A program made the translations under genes and the position numbers. Below the pieces are notes generated by a model. It did not search any database. It was not told the DNA's origin and worked only from the letters and a program-made list of their open reading frames with translations. From NCBI RefSeq assembly GCF_004193775.1, contig NC_041011.1:15718201-15782200 (forward strand): a stretch of 64,000 nt of DNA, written 5' to 3'. Position 1 is the stretch's first letter. Every line of letters starts with the position of its first letter. This DNA comes from Glycine soja. Taxonomy: Eukaryota > Streptophyta > Magnoliopsida > Fabales > Fabaceae. Positions 10,451-21,900 of the stretch are shown in pieces.

Positions 10451-11569
10451 ATCTCCATCTAGGTGATTTTTTTTCCTTCCTCTATCTTTTTGTTCGGCGA
10501 ATTCTCTTTAATTCCTTGTTCTTCATTTTATTCTCCATGTATATCCTCCATTGTCTTGTGGTTTGGTGCTGTTTAGAGTAGATTAAAAAAAATAAACCGA
10601 TTAAATCTTAGATCTATACTTGTTCTTGCATTTCTATGGTTCAAATTTTGTAGACCTACTCTTGAATCATGTTTTTGTGTTGATTTTAGGTTCTATCATT
10701 TTTCATTCATAATATTCTTGTGATGAACCTTAGATCTAAATTTTCTTCCGAAATACTGATTAGAAAAAAAAACACAAAAATCTAAGTGTAAATCACTTAA
10801 AAGTATTCTTGTTATGAACTAAATAACATGCATGAATTAGACTACTTCTAGAATGTTTTGTATACATGAACAAAACATTCCCAGACAAGAATACATGAAC
10901 AAAACATTCCCTAACAAGTAGATTTACTCATTTTAAAATGAATGGTTGAATTTTTTTTTTCACTTTATTGAGTGTTCCCCCTGGACATTCCAACATCTTT
11001 AATTATGTAATTTTTGAAACTTATGTTATTCTTTGTATCGTAAATTTAATTTTTCTACTCTTCCTTCACATCCTCTTGCCAATAAATATATGGAACACTT
11101 TTTCTTGAACATATACATGTTCATGATTTCCATTATGCATAAGAATCATATCAAGAGAGGAAAGATGACATAAAATAATTAAGTAAATCAACATATTATA
11201 TCCAAGCAACATATTTAAAATATGCTAGTTAAAGATCATAATTATATATTAGAGGCTAAGGACTAACTCACCTCCAATGTACAACTTTTGGGTATTCTCA
11301 TTCTCACTCATTTTCAGATTGATGCTCTTGAAAACCCTGTATCAAATCCAACCAAGCATTACAAAATCAAAAATAGATTACTTGGGCATATAGAGATATG
11401 GTCAACAAGAAGAAAAGAAAATCTGAGAATTTCAATCAAGGAAAACATAATTTCAAAATTCTCTCTAGATTCACATCTTGACAGTCCTACTTCCACGGAT
11501 AGACACTTGTAACCTTCAACATAAATATATATGAATGTAATGGTTTATTTCAATTAGATACGTTTTGCT
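10451..11569. other. Gypsy leader remnant, then AT-rich DNA
   Basis: The first ~500 bases look like an untranslated leader of the truncated gypsy element; no gag follows. At 11271-11311 the minus strand has ATG and the reading MSENENTQKLYIGG ending in a GTGAGT donor. The KLYIGG is reminiscent of an RRM RNP2 strand or an aldehyde dehydrogenase start, too short to decide. Nothing else is recognisable. Confidence 0.35.
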
Positions 11570-14500
11570 CTAAGGACTTTTCCACCATTAATGTATTATT
11601 TAATTTAATAAAAAACACAATTAATGTCTAAAATTTAATGATATATTTTAATTAATAAATTCATATAATTAATTTTAATTAATTTCACATTAATGTTGGG
11701 ACATGTGTTAAAAAAGAAAAAGAAAATCATTTAAAAGGTTCAAGCCCCCTTTTGTTGTATTACCTCCAAAACATTTGATTATTTTTTAAAATCTCTCTCA
11801 ATAGACTCACTACGTTAAGCACTACATGAAATTATCAAGTATGTCATACAAAAAAGGGAAAGAGACATTAAATTAGCTATGATAGCATTCAATATATTTT
11901 ATTACCAATATTAAATATTATAAAAACATTCGTTTTGTTCTAGGACTTTTCCTTCATTAATGTATTATTTAATTTAATACAAAAATAAAATTAACGTATA
12001 GAATTTAATGATTTAGTAAATGATATATTTTATATTATTCAATTCATATAATTAAATTCTAATAAATTTCACGTTAAATAAGTAAATAAAAAAGTATGTA
12101 AAATAATTATAGTTATAAATTGAATATAGCTATCAATCTCAACAGATCTCATTCATAAGCTACAATTGTGATGGGGTGTACATCTACCACTCAAGTATTT
12201 CATGAAGACAAATAGTGTCTAATACAAACAATTTTATACACAATATATAAAGGATGTATATTGAATTCAACCGTATCAATCATAGGTTCTCTTCACTATC
12301 GTTTCACAATGTCTGGGAAAAAATCACATAGTTAAATTAACATGAAGACAAATATTGTCTAATAAATACAATCTTACATACAATATAGGGTATATATTGA
12401 ATTGGTGTGTATCAATTACAAGTACATCTTGACTATTGTTTAACAGAAAGGTCAAGAAAAAAATTACATAGTTGAATCAACATCATTACCCATGTGATTA
12501 GAATGATAAAAAAACCTAAAAAATGAAATCAGAGACACACATTATAATTAGAAAAATACAATAACAATAAAGAATAGAAATATTAAAAATTAGATATACA
12601 TAAATTAATATCATATACAAACAAAAAAATGTACAAACAACAACCTTTTAGTTGATCAAGAAAATATCATAATTTGTGTCTAAATCAGAACCTATCTAAA
12701 TCCAAATGTGATTGAAAAATTACAATGCTGTAAAAGAAGAAATTATTCTGCATGGTGAAACATTTTCAATGATCTAGCCCAAAAATACAATGGTATCCTC
12801 GATAAAAAATGTTAGCTATCAACAATAAAAACTAAACAAAAGAATCCGTTAACTTTCTCTTAATTTAAGAAATTTCAGTGATTATGGTAAGTTGATAGTA
12901 GAAGATTAGTTCCCAATTCAATATTTTTTTTTTTATCAAATCAACACAATAACTCATGCTTGCATGTATTCCTTTGCAAAAAGAAGAGAAATAAAAAAAA
13001 AATCAAGCTATGGTTTAGAGGAGAAAGATGACGAAATAGTTTTTGTACCTCGCTAACGCCCCTATCATCAATTCAGGTAGAGGATGTCAAGCTTTTTCAT
13101 ACCTTGTCCATGGTGGTACTAGAGGTGTCATTATCATCAGTCATGATTTATTGTTTTTAACTTGCAATGACCAATAGCCCTAAGAACTAGAGAAGGTAGT
13201 GTTTTGTTTTTTGGATCAAACGATAAAATAAACAAAGGGCTTTAATGGAACAGTGTACAAAATGTTTTGATTAATTTTAAAAATCTTTCACAATATAAGT
13301 TAGGAAGGGTTGAAAGAGAATGTGGTTTTGGAGATGAAGAGGGATTGAGAGAAAAACATCAACGATTTTGTTAAGATTTTTCTTTTTATTTGTAGTTTTG
13401 GATACTTTATATTTAATATTTATTAGGTGACACGATATGTCACCTCAATAAGAATTGTAAGTGATATGTCGGGGTGCCAAAAAAGAAAAAAGAAAAATAT
13501 TTAAAGGAATCAAATGTACATTATAAAACAGCTGAAATATATGTCTAATTAAGATTTTTAAGGTAGTTCGTTATGATTCCCAATAAAAGACCCTTTTTTA
13601 GTGTTACTACAAAATGTTTGATTAATTTTAAAAATCTCTCACAATATAAGTACTAAAAGTATGATATAGAATATAGGAAAAAGAGGGATTAAATCAGCTT
13701 TGATAATATGAAATATATTATATTAACAATATTAAATGTTATAATCATAATTTTGTAACTGTAATTTTTTATATATGTTTAAATTTTTATTTTTTTAAAA
13801 TGTTTTAAACCTAATTTTCTTAAAATTTTAATCAAATAAAAAAATTGTGTCATACTATACATTATCTTATTCTAATACTTTTTTCATATCTAATTTTCTA
13901 ATATATACATTTGACTTTTATTTTTCAAAATGATATATAAAATAAATATTTATATTTTTAATTAAATAACAAAATTGCGTCATGGAATAGATTTTGCTAT
14001 ACTAATACCTTTCCTCGAATATATTTTTCTTAAATACTTTTTTGACTTTTACTCATTTACTTATTTTGACTTTTACTCATTTACTAAATAGCTTATTTAC
14101 TCATTTTTTAAAATTTTAATAAAATAACAAAGAAGAAAAATTTATCTATTTATAAATATTATATTAATGACATTAAAACTATTCTAAAAAGCCATTTAAC
14201 ACTATAAGAGTATTTTATTACAACTATAAATTATTAAAAAAAACCATCGGCATAAACAACTCTTGAACTCAAAGATGGGTCATCAATAGGGATGACAATG
14301 GGCAGTTGTAGGATGGGTACTACTGTACCCATTCCGATTCATGCAATAAAAACAATGCATGTACCTATCTCAAACCTATGCGAGCTGAAACTTTAATATG
14401 AAAGGAATGATTGATTTAAAAGAGATATGTCTTACTCGAGCAACTTTTTTTCCATTAATGTATTATTTAATTTATTACAAAAATATAATTAATGTATAAG

Positions 14501-15335
14501 ATTTAATGATATATTTTATATTATTAAATTCTTATTAATTTCACATTAGTTGCTTTTTTTGCATAAAATAAGTAAATAAAAAATATGTAATATAATAATA
14601 GTTATAAATTAGTTATCAATGTGAATAGATCTTGTTCATAAGCTTCAATTGTGATGGGTGTACATCCACCACTCAAGTATTTCATGAAGACAAATATTGT
14701 CTAATAAATACAATCTTATATACAATATAGGGTATATATTGAATTGGTGTGTATCAATCACAAGTACATCTTGACTATTGTTTAAGAGAAAGGTCAGAAA
14801 AAAATTATGTAGTTAAATCAACATCATTACCAATGTGATTAGAATGATAAAAAAACCTAACAAATGAAATCCAAGACATCACATGATAATTAGAAAAATA
14901 CTATAACAATAAAGAATAAAAATATTAAAAATTAGATATACATAAATTAATATTACGTATAGAAAAAAAAATGTCCAAACAACAACATTTTTGTTGATCC
15001 AGAAAATATCATAATTTGTGCCTAAATCAAGACCAGTCTAGATCTAAGTGTGATTTAAAAATCACAATTCTTAAGAAGAATAAATTATTATGCATTGTGA
15101 AACATATTTAATGATCTAGCATGAAAATACATTGCAGCCATAAATAAATAATGTTAGCTATCAACAATAAAAGCTCAAAACAAAAAAAATCTGTCAAGTT
15201 GCTCTTAGTTTAAGCAATTTAAATGTTTCTTGTAATTAAGTTGATAGAAAAAGATTAGTTCCCAATTCAATATTTTTTTTATCAAATCAACACTGTAACT
15301 TGTGTTTGCATTCTTTATCAAGTGAAGAGAAATAA
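11570..15335. repeat. AT-rich degenerate tandem repeat, units of about 2.0-2.4 kb
   Basis: The same ordered set of blocks recurs. CATTAATGTATTATTTAATTT is found at about 11586, 11955, 14454 and (as a variant) 49309. The ATGAAGACAAATATTGTCTAAT block is at about 12201, 12339 and 14683. GTTCCCAATTCAATATTTTT is at about 12909 and 15259. GGTTTAGAGGAGAAAG is at about 13013 and 48171. The spacing of equivalent blocks is about 2.3 kb once the 15336-48152 insertion is removed. No ORF or terminal repeat identifies the unit; it may be an old non-coding transposon or a decayed satellite-like duplication. Confidence 0.65.
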
Positions 15336-15336
15336 A

Positions 15337-15364
15337 ACTACAAGAAAAATGACATATACCTACG
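15337..15364 (+). repeat. Left terminal inverted repeat of the CACTA-like element
   Basis: 28 bp, begins ACTACAAGAAAAATGACATA, matches the complement of the right end exactly over this length, and is followed by several GTAGGTAAA-type subterminal motifs. Confidence 0.8.
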
Positions 15365-15599
15365 GACAAAAACTGTCACTATAAATAAAAAATTCGTAGG
15401 TAAATGTATGATAGACTTTGTCCTACGAACATTTCTTCCGTCAACTTTGAGGGGGCATATAATGACAGCTAATTGTCTGTCACTATAGGTTTTACCTACT
15501 ATGTATAGTGTGTAGGTAAAAGTCATTAACTTCTACTTGCATCTCCTAATTGTAGGTAAAAGTCTTTAATATGTACCTATCATCTTCAACTGTAGGTAA

Positions 15600-16059
15600 A
15601 CATGTTTAACATGAACACCTCTAACAAGAAGCCAATCACTCCCCAAAATTATCTCATGCTATCTTTTCAATTCCCTGACTGAATGAAATAATATAAGATA
15701 ACTAATAACCACTTAGTTTAAATTTTCCAACAACAACAAAAATCAAGATCTGCAACCCCACTTTAATTCAAGCATACGAATCAGAATTGTATTATTATAG
15801 ACCAAGAGGAGAAAAGACTAAAACCTCTGGTGATGAAAAATGCATGTTACTACAGTCCTAAGAAACTGATCAGAAGAAATTTAAAATAATGATAAGACTT
15901 TAGGATCACATACATTCAAAGAAATTTAAAGTTTGTGTAACAAGGACCAGAGGGACCCAAAAATGCTTTGTACAGGGGCTAGAAGGGGTGGTTTTTAAGT
16001 ACAAGGCAATGATAATGAACATATGTAAAGAAAATATCCATAAAATATTAGCAGCCTAC
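15600..16059. other. CACTA-like element interior, non-coding
   Basis: Between the left subterminal repeats and the first captured exon. No gene is recognised; probably intron or flanking sequence carried with the RFWD3-like fragment. Confidence 0.4.
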
Positions 16060-16250
16060 CGCTCTTCAGAATCAATGTTCCACTGACAAAGGCCAACGAC
16101 AGATGCAGATAGGATGGTTTTAACACCAGAAGACAAACTTGAAGTTTGTGCAAGAGCATGTACAGTATGCACAGGGTTGCTAGTGAAACCAACTAGAGAT
16201 TTCATGGGTCCTGCAGTTTTCCGCATATCAAACACCAAGACAGAACCATT
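16060..16250 (-). pseudogene. Captured exon of RFWD3-like WD40 / RING E3 ligase (exon C)
   Basis: Acceptor CTACAG at its start and donor CG|GTAGGC at its end bound a 191 nt exon. It reads NGSVLVFDMRKTAGPMKSL, VGFTSNPVHTVHALAQ and GVKTILSASVVGLCQWNIDSE. These match my memory of the WD40 region of plant RFWD3-type ubiquitin ligases, which act in DNA-damage responses in the nucleus. Only part of the WD40 domain is present, so no function is expected. It forms a series with the exons at 16323-16385 and 17115-17240. Confidence 0.65.
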
Positions 16251-16322
16251 CTGTAGGGAAGTTATATGAAGATTAGCATTTGAAGTTCCCACATCAAATA
16301 AATACAAAACCAAAGTGTTAAC

Positions 16323-16385
16323 CTGTAGTCCAGCATATATGTAATGTGAATTGTTGAGATCCCATGAACAAGACCATGCAGGAAC
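16323..16385 (-). pseudogene. Captured exon of RFWD3-like WD40 / RING E3 ligase (exon B)
   Basis: Exactly 63 nt (21 codons) between an acceptor ATTCCAG and a donor GTTAAC; it encodes VPAWSCSWDLNNSHYIYAGL plus Q. The intron to exon C (16251-16322, 72 nt) keeps GT and AG, so the fragment was copied from genomic DNA and not from mRNA. Confidence 0.65.
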
Positions 16386-17114
16386 CTGGAATACAATTCT
16401 AGTAAAGGTGAAACCCCCCAAAGAGGGACTAGTAAACTCAGCTTGTGACAGATCACAATCTTTGAGCAATAAATTAGTAGAACAAGGGGAAAGGGGGCAT
16501 GAAAAAAAAAACTATTTTAATAATTTATATCTAATTTTCTACATGTAGTTTGGAGGATTTTCTCTTATGTCATTTGAGGTTTTGGAATCAGGGGAACTAA
16601 TGGCGATTGATGGCCTTGCCCTCCTGCCGTATGCTATTTGCAGTTAGTTCATGCCTAAGGTTGGAGAAAAAAGCTAGACTTTCTAGATATCTACTTGCAA
16701 CACTACATCCTTTATGGAAATCAGTGGTTTTTTTATCTTCTTCATGGTGTTTAGTTAATGGTTACTTTAAAAGGCCGTCTTTGGAAAAACATGCAAAGAG
16801 ACTGAAAACCTTTACAGACTTGCTGTCTTTTTGGCTAGTCCTTATGAATTTATATTACTCAACTCAAGGAGGATAAAAAGTTAAATATACAAGCAATGCC
16901 AATCTTAAAAACCACAAAACATAGCAATTACAAACTATTTCCCACAGCTTTATTACTACTAAATTACCAAATCAAAATATTGAATCAAACTTCACCTATA
17001 GGTCATAATTGACAACAAGGTTGCCGCTGTCCAAGCGGTAACAAAAGGAAATACATCAATGACCAAATTTTTACTACATCAGACAAGATGAATTAGTACT
17101 TAATGCAACCATAC
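16386..17114. other. Intron-like interior between captured RFWD3 exons
   Basis: No recognised coding sequence. An 89-codon plus-strand frame at 16607-16876 has no family features and is probably chance. Proper splice sites border the exons on either side. Confidence 0.4.
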
Positions 17115-17240
17115 CTGAGCACTAATAATTTCTATCCTAGAGAAGCAAAGAGAGCCAAGCTACTACTATGAGAAGCAGAAATGTGTAGGTCTTTAACACC
17201 ATTTGTGCCGGAAGGCAGTAAGATGTCTTGCATCTCAAAT
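17115..17240 (-). pseudogene. Captured exon of RFWD3-like WD40 / RING E3 ligase (exon A)
   Basis: The minus strand reads LPSGTNGVKDLHISASHSSS then LALFASLG, an in-frame TAG, then KLLVL and a donor CAG|GTATGG. This is the segment just upstream of exon B in RFWD3-like proteins. The TAG shows it is dead in this copy. The upstream boundary is uncertain (AG near 17240). Confidence 0.55.
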
Positions 17241-17277
17241 GGAGAAATCAAGCTCATCTACAAAGCCGAGTTCCCAT

Positions 17278-17334
17278 TGTGACATCCTGGAAGTTCTACC
17301 CAGAATTTTGTAAGTATTACATTTAAATAATTAT

Positions 17335-17410
<76 letters not shown>

Positions 17411-18631
17411 TGGTAGAAGTATGTACATCGGAGGAGAAATACGCAGGTTAGACTAATTAACGAAGAGTAACCCATAACTGGACGGTTATAGATTAATTCG
17501 CAATTAATTAGTCTAAAAATTATCGTTTTACATACAACTTATAATTAAACAAAACCAACCTCTGAACCACGCTCAAGGTCTCATTCTGAGCGTTTTGATA
17601 TATATATTGCCTACCTTTGAAAACGGGCCCCGACGGGTGCAGAGAAACGCGAAGAACTGGAACCAGAGAGGCGGCACGCAAACCGAGGCAGGATTTTAGC
17701 ATCCAAAAAGGTCCAATTTTTTTCTTCTTTTATGGCTGAGTATGTGGTCAAATCAAAGGTAAAGGTGGGCCCTTTTTTCTCCAATTAAAAAAGGACATGT
17801 GGAATTGCTTTTGAAAAGAAAACGAAAAAGAAAAGAAAAACCATTTTTTTAAAAGCCAAATCTTCTCTCTCTTTCTCCAGAAACTTCCAGCACTGCCCTC
17901 TCATTCTTCCTCCATGTTTCTTTTTCATTTTCTTCACCACCATTGTTGTCTCTCTTCAAGCTCCAAATCCCCCTTCATTTCCACACCAAATTGCAAGATA
18001 AAGTTGTTTTTGGTGTCTAGGAGTCTACCTCTACCTCGTGGGACCTTCAATTTCAGGTAAGGGTGGACTTCTCGTCACTTGAAATCTGGGGGGTTGGGTT
18101 CTTGGGAGCTATAATGGGTAGTTCTACTAAGTTATTGCTTTAGGGTAGTTGTTTGTGAAGGAAATTGTTGTAACTATGCTAAACTTGACATGTTTAATGT
18201 AAGCAAAACTACCCATGTTGATTTAGGGTTCAATAATGATGTTTTGATATATATGTGTGCTTAAAATGTAGATAGAGAACTGGTAGAGAGGATGGGGAGA
18301 GTTAGCTTAGAGTTAAATGTGACAATGGTAGTGTTGTAAGTGGAAAAGTGTGAGATTTTGAGGTTTAGAAATCCAAATTTGGTGTTAGTGGAAATTTGAG
18401 TTTAAAGTGAGTTGATTCTAGTTTAGAATGTCAATTAGGACTTGTAGGAAAGCTTGGTGAGAGCAAATGAGGAAAATTAGTGGCAAATGTGAAAGAAAAG
18501 AGTCATTTATAGTGTAAATTGAGTGTTGAGAGGTCCAATTTTGAATAGGTGGAGATTTTACCTTAAAATTAGTTTGAGCAAGTCTAATTCAATGTTATAG
18601 ACTTGATGAAGATGAGAGTCTATCCCAAAAT
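17278..18631 (+). repeat. Tekay-like 5' LTR, first part
   Basis: Starts TGTGACATCCTGG; homologous to 35164-35889 followed by 41000-41616. It includes a (TACA)n(TA)n microsatellite at about 17336-17408. It is interrupted at AAAAT by the Sirevirus-like copia. Confidence 0.92.
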
Positions 18632-19731
18632 TGTTAGACAAGTGGCCTCAGATATCTAAAGAAGGGGGGGTTGAATTAAGATATTCCAAACTATTTCCCC
18701 TAATTAAAAATATATTTCACTTTTTAACCAAGTTATGAATTCCCTTAATGACAATCTTCTTAAATATTAATTCAAATGAAACAATTTGAATATGAATATA
18801 AAGCGATAATAAATAAAGGAGATTAAGGGAAGAGAAAATGCAAACTCAGTTTTATACTGGTTCGGCCACACCCTTGTGCCTACGTCCAGTCCCCAAGCAA
18901 TCCGCTTGAGAGTTCCACTATCTTGTAAATTCTTTTTACAAGTTCTAAACACACAAGGACAATCCTTCCTTTGTGTTTAGAATTCCTTTACAACAAGAGA
19001 CTCACAGTCTCTTAATCCCTTAGAGAATGAGAAGAAGAAGAAGAACAAATCTCTCTAGAAAGAGATGGATTTTACAGATTGAGCACTCAAATAATTCCTT
19101 AATGAATTGCAATTGAATTGGCCAAGGAATTCTTAAGAGGATAAAATGAATTTGCTTTTAGATAGGATAAACACTTGTTGTTCTTAAAATCTCTAAGCAA
19201 TTTCGTGTTTGAGTCACATATATATAGACCATTGGTGGTCATGAATAAAGCCTTTGAAAAGTTGTGACTCTTAAAATTATTTTTCTGAAAATCCTGTCTG
19301 GTAATCGATTACAGTATTTGTGTAATCGATTACAGCTTTTAAAAAGTTGAATTAAAACGTTCAAAAACTGCTGGTAATCGATTACCATATATGTGTAATC
19401 GATTACACAGTGCAAATTTTGAATTCAAATTTTAATAGCTGTGTTAAATCAGTTTTGGCCACTGGTAATCGATTACATCCTCTGGTAATCGATTACCAGA
19501 GAGTAATTTTGTTGAAAAACACTTTTTAGCTTAAAATTCTTGGCCAAACCTTTTGCTAATCCAATTGGAATACCCTTCTATTTTAATATCCTTTCTAAGA
19601 CTCTATAGACTATCTTGATTATCCATCTTGATTAACTCTAATTGCTTTGTCTTGAGTAAATCTTTGAGAAGCATATGATTCATGTAATCCTTTGGCATCA
19701 TCAAAACTTTCAGCTTGATCCTTTGTCTACA
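18632..19731 (-). repeat. 3' LTR of the Sirevirus-like element
   Basis: 1100 bp direct repeat of 26779-27877. It carries six GTAATCGATTAC-type palindromes between 19301 and 19499 and the GGTTCGGCCACACCC...CTACGTCCAGTCCC block. Confidence 0.93.
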
Positions 19732-20181
19732 ATCTCCCTCTTTTTGATGATGACAATACCTGAAATCAAGACAAGCTATATACAAGATGATAGCACGTTC
19801 ACACAACCCTTACTCCCCCTATCTTTTGGCATGTATGCCTAACTTTTCTTAACGATAAATTTCTAAATTTCTAATTGATTTCTAACCCATGTTAACCCAT
19901 GTTCTCTCCCAAGTTCTCTCCCCCTTTGGCAACATCAAAAAGAACTAGAGCAAGGCAATCAATAGCCAAACATTAACACAATAAGAATCCAAACAAAGAC
20001 AACCATGGAACCAAAATAAAACCATACATGTGCATAATCAACAAAAGCAATGTCTAGAAATATAATTATAGTGCAAGACTACGATAACTAGAGCAATAAA
20101 AAGCCAAATACACTGCGTTAAAACAGAGTACTAATAATACTTAACCACTAATAATACTTAGTCTTAATAATAACTTATAAG
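19732..20181. other. Sirevirus-like 3' non-coding region with polypurine tract
   Basis: The complement of 19732-19746 is CAAAAAGAGGGAGAT, the polypurine tract directly beside the LTR. The ~430 bp between it and the env-like ORF hold no coding sequence. Two CCCCCT/CCCCTTT tracts (about 19815 and 19921) are further purine-rich stretches on the sense strand. Confidence 0.6.
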
Positions 20182-21315
20182 CTAAGAGGATGATGGAGGC
20201 GGTGGTGGTGGATCAAAGCAAGTACGGATGAAGGAGACATATTCTTCAACTTTGGTGATCCTTGATTCCATGGCATCAAACCGCATGTCGACTTGCAATT
20301 CCATATTATCAAACTTGTCACCAACAAAAGTTTGAAGACCATCGAACTTTTCCAAAAGCTTTCGAAGAAGAGAGGAATTATCTTCAACTGGTTGGTTGCC
20401 TTCATCATCCGCGGGTGGAGCACCCTTTTTGACCCAAGAGCCATCATGCTCTTTGCGGTAACCAAAAGAAGCAATCACAGCAGCACCAATTAAAAAGGAT
20501 CTCTTGATTGGAACGTAAGGTTCAGAATCAAGAGGAATTTGAAAATGGTGGAAAAAGAGAGTGACAAGCTGTGGATATGGTAGTGGAGCATTTAATCGCA
20601 ATGCCTTATGCATGCGATATCTGACTAAGTGTGCCCAGTCAAGTTGACGCCCTGTATGAAAGGCCCACATGATAATTAGATCTTCCTCAGAAACCTGGGC
20701 AAGGTTGGAAGACCGTGGAAGCAAAATACGCACAATTAAATAGTGAAGGATGCGGCTTTCAAAAGCCAATGACCCGGCAAGAAGACGTCCGGTCATATCC
20801 GCATTGTTGGTGCAAACCAACTGGCGGGCATCATGGGCAGAGAAATCAAATTTCCAGTCGTCATTCAGTGTACCTTCAAATGGTACACCGTCACTGGGTA
20901 ATTTGGTTAAGTCATGGAAAAGGGACTGGTCAATGACCATTTTTATCCCAAAAATTTCAGAAATTAGAGTGCTGTCCTGAATTTCAAGATTACAATAAAA
21001 AGCTTTAACCAATTCAGGATAAATAGGCAATTGTAATGACATAAAAGGTAGAAGACCTAAGTTCTGAAAGGCTTGAATGCAATCAAAGGTTTCAGCAGAA
21101 AAGAATTCCATATCAATAAACTTAGGGTCGATAATGGAACGAGATGAGAAAAGATTGGAGTACCGTTTCTGCTGTTCATCGGAAGAAAACACTGAGGAAG
21201 AGGACAATGATGGTGGAATTGGTGCTGTGGATGCGCTAGTGGCTCCGGAACGATGAGCTCTTGAAGCCGAAGCGGAGGCGGAAGAACCCTTTCATTTCTT
21301 TGACGATTCTGCCAT
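20182..21315 (-). pseudogene. Sirevirus env-like protein, one early nonsense codon
   Basis: First ATG at 21315 (MAESSKK), then a TGA at 21292-21294, then an open frame to 20182. The stretch from 21207 encodes 341 residues. It has a Ser/Ala-rich start, a globular middle (LGLLPFMSLQLPIYPELV, LTKLPSDGVPF, EEDLIIMWAFHTGRQLDWAH) of the kind annotated as putative plant transposon protein, a heptad-like C-terminal stretch (LLRKLLEKFDGLQTF...FDAMESRITKVEEYV, about 280-325) and a PPPPPPSSS end. No clear signal peptide or membrane segment is visible, so env-like is a positional name only. It lies ~585 bp after pol, as in Sireviruses. Role in the element unknown. Confidence 0.75.
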
Positions 21316-21516
21316 TTGAAGGAGTTTTTGCAGATTTTAATCGGTGAAAGCAAAAGAGAAATGAAAAAGAAGAAGATCGCAATTTACGGGAGTTGATTTG
21401 ATGAAGAAATGAGTGAGATACGAAGATTTGGAGGTTTGGGAATGGAGGAACGTCGTGAGAGAAAAGGGGCTGCGCAGGGATTTCTGGAAAATGTGATATT
21501 TATAGAGCAGGACGCG

Positions 21517-21653
21517 TGGTAATCGATTACAAGTAATGGTAATCGATTACAGGAGGAGGCAGCCTACTGGTAATCGATTACATGAATACTGTAATCGATT
21601 GCAGGCTATCTGTTCTAGTGTAATCGATTACAGTATTCATGTAATCGATTACC
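21517..21653. repeat. Palindrome array in the pol/env-like spacer
   Basis: Six copies of (T/G)GTAATCGATTAC(A/C)-type 12-16 bp palindromes, in pairs. The same motif is arrayed in this element's LTRs and in the LTRs of the surrounding Tekay-like gypsy. Confidence 0.8.
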
Positions 21654-21900
21654 AGAACAAGGAATAGCCTTTTTCTAAAAGAAAAACTTATTTCTAAGTC
21701 TAAAAACTTATACTATCTTAATAAATAATTATACTAACAAAAAGTAAATTAAATTAAACAACACAAGCGTTATACTCAATCAAAACACAATCAATCATTC
21801 ATAAAAAAATAATTCAAACAAGATCAAACAAACAAAATAATCTATACACAATAAATAAGAGTAAATCAACCAATCATTCAATCAATCATCCAATCAATTC
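21654..21900. other. AT-rich part of the pol/env-like spacer
   Basis: A-rich sense-strand sequence with repeated AATCAATCA-type tetramers; no coding sequence. Confidence 0.4.

Noticed and set aside
17520..17702. 60-codon minus-strand frame, also at 35389-35571
   Set aside because: Duplicated because it lies in both Tekay LTRs; no domain and composition like the flanking non-coding LTR.
18767..18952. 61-codon minus-strand frame, almost identical at 26914-27099
   Set aside because: It is the LTR of the Sirevirus-like element; duplicates only because LTRs come in pairs and shows no coding features.
19301..19499. Palindrome array considered as a CRISPR-like array
   Set aside because: Eukaryotic TE context, irregular spacing, repeats only 12-16 bp and palindromic, spacers conserved between LTRs.
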